34,980 bases of DNA from Deltaproteobacteria bacterium. GTDB taxonomy: Bacteria > Desulfobacterota > Desulfarculia > Adiutricales > Adiutricaceae. Location: contig JAISET010000111.1 in assembly GCA_031264015.1 (NCBI GenBank), forward strand, positions 1-34,980, written 5' to 3'. How positions within the stretch are numbered: the first letter of the stretch is position 1; every line of letters starts with the position of its first letter. Positions 16,396-24,622 of the stretch are shown piece after piece. Position numbers and translations under genes: made by a program. A model generated the notes under the pieces. It worked only from the letters and a program-made list of their open reading frames with translations, did no database searches and was not told where the DNA came from.

Positions 16396-17327
16396 AACAA
16401 TCCTATTAATAATATAATAAATATATTATTTGAATTTACATATAATAATATTAAAATGTAATAAAAAAAATATTTAAATGGTTGAGAAAAAACCGGAGGA
16501 TAAAAAGATGGCAATTATGTGTCAGGCGGGTTGGAGAAAGGAATAAAATATCTTTTATATAAACATACTATAGATATAATATTCCCATGGCGAGCAACAA
16601 ACTCGCTTAAAGATATAATTTTGTCATTTGAATGGAGCTTGGCGGCGAGAGGAGAGGTTTGTCGGTCAGGAAGAGAAGGGTGGCAAAAAGCGCTTTCAAA
16701 GTCGGAAAACGCTAAATATTCACGGTCTGACAGAGAGCGCGCGCGGCGCCGGACTTAGGGACAAACAGACGACAATAAAAATGGCGGTCATCTCGAAAAA
16801 CATGTTTCCGACAACAACATCGCCGGAGACGTCCCGTCTCCGTTTCATTTTTAAAGCTAAATTTGGCATAAAAAAATAAATTATAAACTTAAAAATAAAT
16901 TCCAATTATAATTCAATTGTGATCCTGACGAATTTCAACTAATTAACTTAATTCATCCCAAGGACGAAAAAAATTAATTCCGGCCCCGCCAGGGAGACCG
17001 CTTGCGGGCCAGGCGGGGGAGACGCCTGCTTATAATCAATTTTAGCCTGGAAAGACGCCGGTTTGGAAGCATGGCGGGGCCGGCCCGCCGAGTCCCCGAC
17101 CCGGGGAGCAAAAGGGGCGAAACTATTTTTGGCCCGCCCCGGGGCCTGTCTCATGAACGCGCCGATTATAACAAGACCGGGCTCAAAAGGCAAACGGCGT
17201 CATCCCCGGCGCGGGCATCTCCCGAATTCTTCCGATCGCCGCGGCCCGCCGGTCCTTCCGAAAGCGACAATAAAAACTCCGGACGGAGCCCGCCCGGAGT
17301 CAATATCAATCCCTCCCGAACCAAATT
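16396..17327. other. long intergenic region, AT-rich then mixed
   Basis: 16396-16500 is extremely AT-rich and likely holds the promoter of the PAP2 gene on minus. On the plus strand, GGAGG at 16495-16499 sits eight bases before ATG 16508, but that frame stops after 12 codons (MAIMCQAGWRKE). It could be a leader peptide or the start of a broken gene. 17037-17053 repeats the 17-mer at 338-354. Nothing else resembles a gene. Confidence 0.45.
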
Positions 17328-18680
17328 TTAATTCTGATATTCCGGATAGTCGGGATACTCCGGATAATCGTCGTACTCGGGATAGGCCCGGTCCGCCGGG
17401 GGGTAGCGGTCATAGTCGGAGGCCTGGGAGTAGTTCTCGCCGGAGCCGTAGGGCGGCTCGGAATAGGCGGACGGCAGGGCGTCGGGACCCTCCAGGGCCA
17501 GCTCGGGGCTCATGCTGTAATGACGGACGACCTTGCGGCCGGACTCCCGGCTCAGGACCTGCTGGCCCAGCCTGCCGCTTCTGGCGTTGGTGTGGACCTC
17601 GACCCTGTGCCCGTCGGGCTTGACCTGGTCCGTCACCCCCATGAAGCGCTCGCCGCGCCCCTCGGGCTGCCTGGTCCAGTAGGGGCCGGGGGAGACCGGC
17701 ATGGGCCTGGCGGGGTCGGCCTTCTGGCCGGGCTGCAGGACCTGGGGGACGCGCCGCAGGTCGTCGGGACGGGGGGCCTTGTCCTCCCGGAGGGCGGCCT
17801 CCGCGGCCCCGGGATGCCCGGCCCTTTCGCCGGGCCGGCGGAGGGGGCGGGGCGCCCCGGCGGGCGGCTCGGGCCACTCTTGGGCGGAGGCGGCGGCCGG
17901 CCACTCCTCGGCCGCGGGCGGCTCGGGCCACTCCTGGGCGGCGGGCGGCTCGGGCCACTCCTGGGCGGCGGGAGGGGCGGGCCATCCCTCGGCGGCGGCG
18001 ACATCCGCGGCGGCATCCGAGGCCGGGGCCAAAGCCCGGGCCTGCGCCTGTATTTGATTCTCGGCCTGGGCCCTGGTCGGCGACATGGTCTCCAGGGCGG
18101 CGGGCGGGGCGGCGGCGGGCAGGGGGGCCTGGCCGCCCATGAGGTCGGTCTCGACTATGCCTGTCCGGCCGTCGAAGGTGGAGGAGGCCGTCAGGCGGGC
18201 GCCGGTGGTGGCGGTGCGGGCCAGTCCGGCCCCGGAGCCGGCGACGGCCGGCGGGGCGGCCGAGGCGGCGGCGGCCTGGTCGGAATTTTGACTTCTCTCG
18301 GCGGAGACGAGCAGGTTCATGATCTCCCGGGGCGGCAGGCCGGCGTCCATCATCTTGCGCATTGACTCGGGGGGGACGGGGGCGCGGCGCAGCCGGTTGG
18401 TCCTGGCGTCCATGACCAGGTAGGTCCTGGCCAGGTCGTCGCCGCCGTAGTCGACCAGCTCCATGACAAAGTCGATCTCGAGGGGGGGCCTCCCCCGCCT
18501 GGCGAGCGTCTGGGTGACGACGATCTCCCGGCTTTTCTCGCCCAGCCCCCGGCGGGCCAGCTCGGCCAGGTCCAGGGGGGCGCCGGCCCGCGCGGGGGCG
18601 TTCTGGACGACCAGAAGAAAGCCCAGGGCCAGCAGGAGGATGACGAGGATTTGACTCGACCGAACATTCGCGACCGTCAT
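17328..18680 (-). CDS. exported proline-rich repeat protein with Tyr/Asp-rich C-terminus
   Basis: The family is not recognised. The 450-residue product begins with a signal peptide or anchor (ILVILLLALGFLLVV, then APARAGA). A folded-looking segment follows, including LEIDFVMELVDYGGDDLART and LPPREIMNLLV. The middle (about 225-270) repeats a 9-residue unit EWPEPPAAQ about four times, encoded by 27-bp repeats near 17860-17970. The last 40 residues are rich in Tyr, Pro and Asp (DYPEYPDYPEYQN). Such a Pro-rich linker could span the periplasm. The start at 18680 is preferred because the signal peptide begins just after it; the open frame extends to 18746. Confidence 0.65.
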   Translation of the reverse strand: MTVANVRSSQILVILLLALGFLLVVQNAPARAGAPLDLAELARRGLGEKSREIVVTQTLARRGRPPLEIDFVMELVDYGGDDLARTYLVMDARTNRLRRAPVPPESMRKMMDAGLPPREIMNLLVSAERSQNSDQAAAASAAPPAVAGSGAGLARTATTGARLTASSTFDGRTGIVETDLMGGQAPLPAAAPPAALETMSPTRAQAENQIQAQARALAPASDAAADVAAAEGWPAPPAAQEWPEPPAAQEWPEPPAAEEWPAAASAQEWPEPPAGAPRPLRRPGERAGHPGAAEAALREDKAPRPDDLRRVPQVLQPGQKADPARPMPVSPGPYWTRQPEGRGERFMGVTDQVKPDGHRVEVHTNARSGRLGQQVLSRESGRKVVRHYSMSPELALEGPDALPSAYSEPPYGSGENYSQASDYDRYPPADRAYPEYDDYPEYPDYPEYQN

Positions 18681-19336
18681 GGCGGCACCGCCCAGGTTAA
18701 AATTTCCCGCCGCGGGCCGGCTTCGGCACCCGCCGCGGAAGTTCATGCCAGGGGGAAACGCAACTATGGCGCCAAGTTATAAGATCGGCCCGGGAGGCCC
18801 GCCGCTGGCGGCCCCGGGGCGGGCGCCGCGGCCATGACGTGAACGATTGTCGGAAAATTGACTCTCCCAGGTCCCTGAGAGCTCACCCGACCTTGCCGCG
18901 GCTGGCTCAACCAACAAGCTTGATGGGGTTTTACAGGAGGACGGGGGCGGGGACGGGGACGGGGGCAAAGACGGGGACGGGGACCGGACAGAAATAACGG
19001 GAGGGAGGCGAAAGACGGCCGAAGCGGGGCGACATCGTCCCCGGTCGCCCCCGTCTAAGGAAACCACGCGCCTCGTCCGGCAAACTAAACGGTCGGAGAG
19101 CGGGCAAAACGTCCGGCCAGCCAAACCGGAGGACGACCTCCCCCCCCCCGGCCCCCCCCTCCTCCCGCCTTCTCGCCCCTCCACTCATCCTCCCCTCCCT
19201 CCGTCGTCCGGAGAAAAGGGGGGCGAGGACGCCCGGCGCGGGGGCGAGGACGCCCGGCGACGGGGAGGCGCGAAGCCCGGCCGCGGCGGGGAGGCGAGAA
19301 GCCCGGCGGCGAGGACGCCCCCCCGGCGGCAAGCCC
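18681..19336. other. GC-rich low-complexity intergenic region
   Basis: No gene is supported. 18939-18985 is a run of (g)gacggg-type hexamers with several G4-G5 tracts, a G-quadruplex candidate on the plus strand. 19221-19260 contains a 20-bp duplicate of gggcgaggacgcccggcg type. It is followed by a second duplicated unit, ggggaggcg(c/a)gaagcccggc. The frames here are Gly/Arg/Pro-rich and have no ribosome sites. Confidence 0.5.
19221..19315. repeat. two consecutive pairs of about 20-bp GC-rich repeats
   Basis: gggcgaggacgcccggcgcg at 19221-19240 is followed by ggggcgaggacgcccggcga at 19241-19260. Two copies of ggggaggcg(c/a)gaagcccggc then follow, and a partial gcgaggacgcc ends the block before the stop codon of the ABC permease gene. 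Confidence 0.75.
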
Positions 19337-21151
19337 TCAGCCGTTGTGTTTGAGGCGGCGCAGCTTGGCTTTCCAGCGGGCCAGGCCCCACCGGGGCAGG
19401 GCGGCCTCCCGGGCCAGCTCCTGCTCGTCCTCGGCGAGGTCCAGGCCGCGGGTCTCCTCGTCGTAGACCTCCAGGGACTCGCGGCCGAGCCTGTAGGGCC
19501 GTTTCCAGAGCTGCCAGGCCAGAAACAAGACCAGGGCGCCCGTCAGGGGTATCAGGATCCCCTCCCTAAGCCCCCAGCTCAAGTGCAGGCGGCGGATCCG
19601 CAGGTAGCGCATGACGGGCCAGGCCGAGAGGAAGACGAGGATCATCAAAGCGAGGCTGGCCGAGACCATGAAGATGAGCCCCCCGTAGCCCGTGGGCACC
19701 TGGGCCAGGTTCTCGGTCTCGAAACGGGGGAACCTCGCCCCGAGGCCCACCCCCAGCGAGCACAGGCCGGGGGTCAGCAGCACGGTCAGGGCGAAGGCCG
19801 TGGCCGACATGACCGGGTCGGCGTCGAGATAGTAGTTGGTCAGATAGGTCAGGACCAGGGCCACGAGCAGGATGGGCAGCAGCCAGAAGCGCAGCTTAAA
19901 CTTGACGAAGTCCCCCGTCCCCAGCGGCGACGAGCGGATGATCCAGTAGGAGAAGCCCTCGGCCGAGATGGAGGGGAAGGCGAAGCGCAGGGACAGGGTG
20001 GCCGAGACCAGGCCCACGAGACCCACGTTTAAAAAGGCGATGGTGTTCTCGAGAAAGAAGGCCTGCAGGGGGTAGCGCTTGAGGTTTAAAACGGAGAAAT
20101 TATAGAGATAGATGATCATCAGCGCTCCCAGCAGAAACAGCTGGGACCACTGGGTGTGGTCGCGGAAGAAGATCTTAAAATCCTTGACGGCCAGGGCGCG
20201 GCACTGCGGGTTTTTAATCAGGCGCAAAAACCAGGACATGAGGTTCAGCATACCCCCGGCCCTCTGCCGCCCGGCCCCCTCCTGGTTTTTGTTGTAGCCG
20301 ACCCAATACAGAAAATGGGCGGCGTAGGACGCGACCAGGCCCGCGGCCAGGGCCATGACCCACAAAAGGAGCAGGTGCACCAGCCGAAAGTCCGTCTCCC
20401 GCCCGCCCAGGAGGGGCCAGAGCAAGTCCGTCGCCCAGGTGGTGGGCAGCATGGGCGAGGTCGGGGTCTGCAGGGAGTCCAGGTACCCGGCCACCGACTG
20501 GAAGCTGTCGGGATTGACCAGCTGCTCGGGCCGCAGAAGCCGAAAGGCCAGGTACAGGGCCACGAAGGCCAGAAGACCCAAAAGGCTCATGATGTCCTTG
20601 GTGCGCCTCGCGGGCAGGACGTTGACCAGCAGGATGACCACCGTCTGGCTGACGAACGAGGCCGTCAGGACCACGGGGACGGAGGCGGGCAGCAGCAGGG
20701 CGAAATAGGTCAGCGGCGCGTCGAAGGCGTAGCCGAAGGCCAGAAAGACCGGAAACAAGAAGGCCGCGGGCATCCAGGCGCTGGAGATCATGCTCTGGCA
20801 GGAGCGGGCCCAGAAGATGCTCTCCCGGTCGACTGGCGCGGCCATCAGGAGGGACAGGTCCCTGGCCAGATAGAAGCTCGAAAGGGCCGTGATGATGGCC
20901 GAGAAGATCAAAAGAGCCGAGCCGGAGAGCCACAAAAGACTGAACGTCTTGTGGGAGAGGATGTCCCCGAAGCCCTCCACCGAATAAAACGAGCGGATCA
21001 TCTTGATGGAGAGCAGATAGAGGGCCGCCCACATGACCAGGGTGAAGACGGAGAGCGAGACAATTTTGACGCGCCCCCCGGGCCCGGGGTCCTTGAGATA
21101 GTTCCTCAGCCCCATGGAGGCGGGCCGCAGCAGGGTCAGAAACTCGCGCAT
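19337..21151 (-). CDS. ABC exporter permease (putative ABC-2 type, 604 residues)
   Basis: This large membrane protein has about a dozen hydrophobic segments, for example VFTLVMWAALYLLS, ALLIFSAIITALSS, LLGLLAFVALYLAF and ALALMILVFLSAW-like stretches. It matches the large bacterial ABC-2/putative ABC exporter permeases (about 550-600 residues) that pair with a single ATPase. The gene starts nine bases after the stop codon of the ATPase gene, so the two are an operon and probably co-translated (GGGGG six bases before ATG). The substrate is unknown; an export direction is inferred from the class of the ATPase. Confidence 0.85.
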   Translation of the reverse strand: MREFLTLLRPASMGLRNYLKDPGPGGRVKIVSLSVFTLVMWAALYLLSIKMIRSFYSVEGFGDILSHKTFSLLWLSGSALLIFSAIITALSSFYLARDLSLLMAAPVDRESIFWARSCQSMISSAWMPAAFLFPVFLAFGYAFDAPLTYFALLLPASVPVVLTASFVSQTVVILLVNVLPARRTKDIMSLLGLLAFVALYLAFRLLRPEQLVNPDSFQSVAGYLDSLQTPTSPMLPTTWATDLLWPLLGGRETDFRLVHLLLLWVMALAAGLVASYAAHFLYWVGYNKNQEGAGRQRAGGMLNLMSWFLRLIKNPQCRALAVKDFKIFFRDHTQWSQLFLLGALMIIYLYNFSVLNLKRYPLQAFFLENTIAFLNVGLVGLVSATLSLRFAFPSISAEGFSYWIIRSSPLGTGDFVKFKLRFWLLPILLVALVLTYLTNYYLDADPVMSATAFALTVLLTPGLCSLGVGLGARFPRFETENLAQVPTGYGGLIFMVSASLALMILVFLSAWPVMRYLRIRRLHLSWGLREGILIPLTGALVLFLAWQLWKRPYRLGRESLEVYDEETRGLDLAEDEQELAREAALPRWGLARWKAKLRRLKHNG

Positions 21152-21160
21152 GGCCGCCCC

Positions 21161-21922
21161 CTATTTTTTCCCGCCGGCCGCGGAGGCCGGGGGCTCGACG
21201 CCGGTGGTCAGCTCCAGGAACAAGTCCTCGAGGTCGGTCTCCGAGCTCCCGGCGCCTCGCCTGAGCTCCGCCTCCGTCCCCTCGGAAATGAGCCTGCCGT
21301 GCTGGATGATGCCGATGCGGTCGCACAGCCGCGAGGCCAGGCTCATGGTGTGGGTGGAGATGAAGACGGCCACGCCGTCCTCCCGGGCCAGGCGCCGGAA
21401 AATGCCCATGACCAGCTTGGCCCCCCGGGGGTCGAGCCCCACCATGGGCTCGTCCACCACCAGGATCCTGGGGGACGGCAGAAGCGCCCCGCTCATGATC
21501 AGGCGCTGCTTCATGCCGTGGGAGTAGTTTTCGATCAGCTCCTCGCGCCAGTCCCAGAGCTCGAACAGCTCCATCAGCTCCCGGCTCCGCGACTCCCCCT
21601 TGTCCTTGGGCATGCGGTAGAGGTCGGCGGTGAAGTCCAGAAACTCGCGCCCCGAGAGCTTCTCGTAGAGGAAGGGGCGGTCGGGGATGTAGCCCAGGAT
21701 GGCCTTGGCCTCCCTGGGGTGCGAGGCCAGGTCGAAGCCCCCCAGGCGGATGGACCCCGAGGAGGGCGCCAGGGCCCCGGCCAGCATGCGGATGGTGGTG
21801 GTCTTGCCCGCGCCGTTGGGCCCCAGAAAGCCGTAGATCTCGCCGGAGTTGACCGTCAGACTGAGGTCGGCCACGGCCTGGTGCTTGCGGTAGTTCTTGT
21901 TGACATGCTCGAGTTTAATCAT
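21161..21922 (-). CDS. ABC transporter ATP-binding protein
   Basis: The 253-residue protein has all nucleotide-binding motifs: Walker A GPNGAGKTT (34-42), signature YSHGMKQRL (133-141), Walker B ILVVDEP (153-159), D-loop GLDP and H-loop His191 in ISTHTMSL. It belongs to the CcmA/NatA-like group that energises ABC-2 type exporters. It is the first gene of a pair with the permease. Upstream lie two 16-bp palindromes (22040-22055 and 22117-22132) that could be operators. Ribosome site before ATG 21922 is weak (GGGAAA, more distant than usual). Confidence 0.95.
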   Translation of the reverse strand: MIKLEHVNKNYRKHQAVADLSLTVNSGEIYGFLGPNGAGKTTTIRMLAGALAPSSGSIRLGGFDLASHPREAKAILGYIPDRPFLYEKLSGREFLDFTADLYRMPKDKGESRSRELMELFELWDWREELIENYSHGMKQRLIMSGALLPSPRILVVDEPMVGLDPRGAKLVMGIFRRLAREDGVAVFISTHTMSLASRLCDRIGIIQHGRLISEGTEAELRRGAGSSETDLEDLFLELTTGVEPPASAAGGKK

Positions 21923-22039
21923 GCTTGTGTCGTTTCCCGGGTCTTGGGCTCGCGGCGGGCGTTAGTCCCAGGCCCGTCGCAAAATTCGTCCGCGGGACGG
22001 AAGGCCCGAGGCCCCGCGGCCGTTTTCGGTTCCCCGGGC

Positions 22040-22055
22040 TCGGATCCGGATCCGA
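22040..22055. promoter_or_regulatory. 16-bp perfect palindrome (possible operator)
   Basis: The sequence tcggatccggatccga reads the same on both strands. It shares the core gatccggatc with the palindrome at 22117-22132 and lies 118 bases upstream of the ABC ATPase start. Confidence 0.45.
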
Positions 22056-22116
22056 CCGAGAAGCGGGCGGGGCGGCGAAAAACGCCGCCCCCGTCCCGAG
22101 GGAGTCGGAGCCAGAT

Positions 22117-22132
22117 CCAGATCCGGATCTGG
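22117..22132. promoter_or_regulatory. 16-bp perfect palindrome (possible operator)
   Basis: The sequence ccagatccggatctgg is a perfect palindrome with the same gatccggatc core as the one 77 bases nearer the ABC ATPase gene. Confidence 0.45.
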
Positions 22133-22512
22133 GGAATCGCGGCGGCGGGCCGAAAAGAGCCCGTCGCCATGTCGGAGGTTTTCAATAAAAATTAGTCGCG
22201 GAGTCAGTCGCCAAACCAAATCAAGGCAGAGCAAGGCAGATAAAACCGTCTGACAAACAAGTCAAATCCAGTCAAATCCAACCAAATCCCAGCAATGACA
22301 AGAAAACTCATCCCGGCGGAGCCGGCCGAGCCAAAGTCGTCGGCCGGGCAGACGTCCCGACTTGGCGACCGGCGCGATCAATTAGTTCCTTCCCGCCATG
22401 ACTTCCTCTCTTCAGCACTTAACTAAAGTCGCTTATCCCATTATACCCTATTGTGTTTTCTTTTGACTTATTTTTTGCGGGCCGGCCGTCGACCGGCCCG
22501 GGCGGCGGGACA

Positions 22513-23613
22513 TCAGCGGGCTGTCCCGGGGTCGGCGGCCGGGTCGGGGGAGACGGCGTCGGAAGAGGCGTTATCTGAAGTTTCGTCCCGGGCTGGGGAG
22601 GCGCCGCCGGCGTCATTGTCGCCGGCGCCGGCGTCACCGCCGGTGTCGGAGCCGGCGGCCGGAGGCGCGGTCCGGGCGGCGGCCGGCGCCGGGGGCTCGA
22701 CTTTCAGCCAGGGGCCGTCGGGCCCGGCCAGACCCTCCAGGGGGCCGCCCTTGAGGACGTCCTGGATCATGGTCATGCCCTTGCTGGAGAGAAAACTGGT
22801 GATGACGGCGGCCAGGGGGCCCGGCAGCGGGGCGACGCGGGCCTCGGCCTCGGCCATCTCCCGCCTGGCGACGTCGACGGAGGGCCCGTCCTGCAGAAAC
22901 TCCAGGCTCATCTCCAGAAGCGGGTTGTAATGCCTGAGGAGCCGACCGTCGGAGTTGATCTCGTCGACGTTCTCGGAGCCCATGAAGTTCAGCGTCAGCT
23001 TGTAGACCTCGCGCTCGTCGGAGGCCGCGGTGGCGTCCTCGATGGTCAGGGTGGCCGGCTTGAAGGTCATGGAGACGGGGTCCAGAAGCTCGAGGCCCAG
23101 GGGGCGCCCCATGGGCAGGTCCCGCTGGCGGGAGAGCCAGGGGCCGATGCCCGAGACGAGTATCGGGCCCGAGGGCGGCAGGGGCGCCTCGGCCTGGCGG
23201 GCGGTCTCGCCTAGGGAGACCCGGCAGACCAGGCGGTCGCGGACCACCGTCGCCCTGGCCGCGGCCGTCTCGCCGCCGACGGGGATGACGAAGTCCGCGG
23301 AGACCAGACGCCCGTCCTGGGAAAAGACGGCCTCGGACTTGGTGATCAGGGGAAAGGAAAAGGGCCCCAGCTTCAGGTTCAGGACCGTCTCCTCGAAAAA
23401 AGTCACCCTGAGGGTGTCGGGGTCGGTCCTGATCTCCCGCCTGGCCCAGCCGGTGCGGGAGTTGCCCAGCGAGACCTGGTAGAAGGTCTCGCCGTCCAGG
23501 AGCCTGAAGAGGGAGCCGGAGTTGAAGGCGAAATTGCCGGACCAGCCCCACCAGAAAAGAAAGAGGAGGGCCGGGATCAGGAGGGCCAGCTTGAGGGCAT
23601 GTCTTTTTTTCAA
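22513..23613 (-). CDS. membrane-anchored protein of unknown function, TTG start
   Basis: The family is not recognised. I place the start at a TTG (23611-23613) because GAGGTG lies four bases upstream. The protein then begins (M)KKRHALKLALLIPALLFLFW, a basic end plus one membrane helix, typical of an inner-membrane anchor or signal. The open frame extends to 23763, but that part reads as non-coding. The 366-residue product has a beta-rich, lipoprotein-carrier-like middle (ETFYQVSLGNSRTGWARREI, LVCRVSLGET, LTIEDATAASDEREVYKLTL). It ends in an Ala/Gly/Asp-rich low-complexity tail of about 70 residues. It is upstream of the ABC exporter genes on the same strand but 590 bases away, so a functional link is only a guess. 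Confidence 0.7.
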   Translation of the reverse strand: MKKRHALKLALLIPALLFLFWWGWSGNFAFNSGSLFRLLDGETFYQVSLGNSRTGWARREIRTDPDTLRVTFFEETVLNLKLGPFSFPLITKSEAVFSQDGRLVSADFVIPVGGETAAARATVVRDRLVCRVSLGETARQAEAPLPPSGPILVSGIGPWLSRQRDLPMGRPLGLELLDPVSMTFKPATLTIEDATAASDEREVYKLTLNFMGSENVDEINSDGRLLRHYNPLLEMSLEFLQDGPSVDVARREMAEAEARVAPLPGPLAAVITSFLSSKGMTMIQDVLKGGPLEGLAGPDGPWLKVEPPAPAAARTAPPAAGSDTGGDAGAGDNDAGGASPARDETSDNASSDAVSPDPAADPGTAR

Positions 23614-23917
23614 ATGACACCTCGCCCGAGAAGAAGTGGGAGCGCGGAAAAAAAACCGAAGAAAAAATCGAGGGAGTCCGCGAGGGGCGCGGGAAGCAAG
23701 AAAATCGAGGCGTGCGAAGAAAAGCGCGAGGCAAAAAAGTCCGAGCCAAGAAGTCCGAGCCAAGAAGAAAATTCTAAAATTCCAAAATTTTCAAATTTTT
23801 AAATTATTAAATTCCAAAATTCTCAAATTCCAAAATTCAAAAGACTCGAAAAGACTCTAAAACTATAAAAACTCCAAAATTCCAAAGCATCCGGAAACTA
23901 AAAAAACTCGGGCGTCC
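23614..23917. other. intergenic A-rich repeat tract
   Basis: 23739-23766 duplicates a 14-mer (aagtccgagccaag). From 23771 to 23885 the sequence is a degenerate array of ccaaaattc/tcaaattc units. No gene or clear terminator is visible. A similar caaactt array lies at 25343-25390. Confidence 0.6.
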
Positions 23918-24622
23918 CTACAGCGTCGCCGCCCACGCCGCCGCCCCGGCCATCATCTCCAGATACTCGTCGGGGGAGAGGCCGGCCCCCAGGGCCACCC
24001 TCATCTGAATCTCGGGGGTGAGCAGGTCATTGGGCGAGTGGGCGTCGGAGTTGACCAGGAGTTGCGCCCCGTAGCGCCGGGCCAGACCGGCCACCAGGCC
24101 GTTGGCCATGTTGTGGCCGCCCCGGGCCGAGAGCTCGAGCCTGACGCCGTTTTGCGCTGCCAGGTCGACCTCCTCGGGAGTCAGAAAGCCGGGGTGGGCC
24201 AGGATGTCCGCCTTGGCCAGGATGGCCGCCCTGTTGGTGCCGGGGCAGACGGGCTCCACCGGGCTCTCGCCGTGGACGACCACGTAGGCGGCCCCCAGCT
24301 CCCTGGCCCTGGCCGTCATCAAGGCGATGCGGGGCGGGGGGACGTGGGTGAGCTCCACGGAGGGCAGAAGTTTCAGTCCCTCGACGCCCGGCTCGAGGCC
24401 TATCTCGCCGGAGAGGGCCCCGGCCGCCAAGAGGGCCCGCTCCAGCGCCCACTCCAGGTTGGACTGGTCGACGTGGTCGCTCAGGCCCATGACGGAGTAG
24501 CCTTTGACGAAGGCCCGGCGCCCCAGCTCGGCCGGGGCCAGCTGCCCGTCGGAGAAAATGGTGTGCAGGTGAAAGTCAATGACCCGGGGCGGGACGGGCG
24601 GCCAGGCCAAACTCCCGCTCAC
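23918..24622 (-). CDS. PHP-domain phosphoesterase (histidinol-phosphatase family)
   Basis: The 234-residue protein carries the PHP metal-site motifs in order: DFHLHTIFSDG (residues 16-26), LSDHVD (His50), LPSVELTH (Glu90), VVHGE (His117), ILAHPG (His143) and NSDAHSPNDL (Asp193, His195). PHP enzymes hydrolyse phosphate esters with two or three metal ions. Histidinol phosphatase, nucleotide phosphatases and 3'-5' exonucleases all belong here, so the substrate is open. Its ATG overlaps the stop of the zinc-ribbon gene by four bases (ATGA), so translation is coupled. No his genes are nearby, which argues against a histidine role. Confidence 0.88.
   Translation of the reverse strand: MSGSLAWPPVPPRVIDFHLHTIFSDGQLAPAELGRRAFVKGYSVMGLSDHVDQSNLEWALERALLAAGALSGEIGLEPGVEGLKLLPSVELTHVPPPRIALMTARARELGAAYVVVHGESPVEPVCPGTNRAAILAKADILAHPGFLTPEEVDLAAQNGVRLELSARGGHNMANGLVAGLARRYGAQLLVNSDAHSPNDLLTPEIQMRVALGAGLSPDEYLEMMAGAAAWAATL

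Larger units (their letters stand above)
21923..22512. other. intergenic region upstream of the ABC genes
   Basis: This holds two 16-bp palindromes described separately, then a stretch of short CAAATC/CAAGGCAG repeats at about 22213-22295 (gtcaaatcca twice in a row with variants). 22380-22480 is AT-rich. No open frame looks like a gene. Confidence 0.5.
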
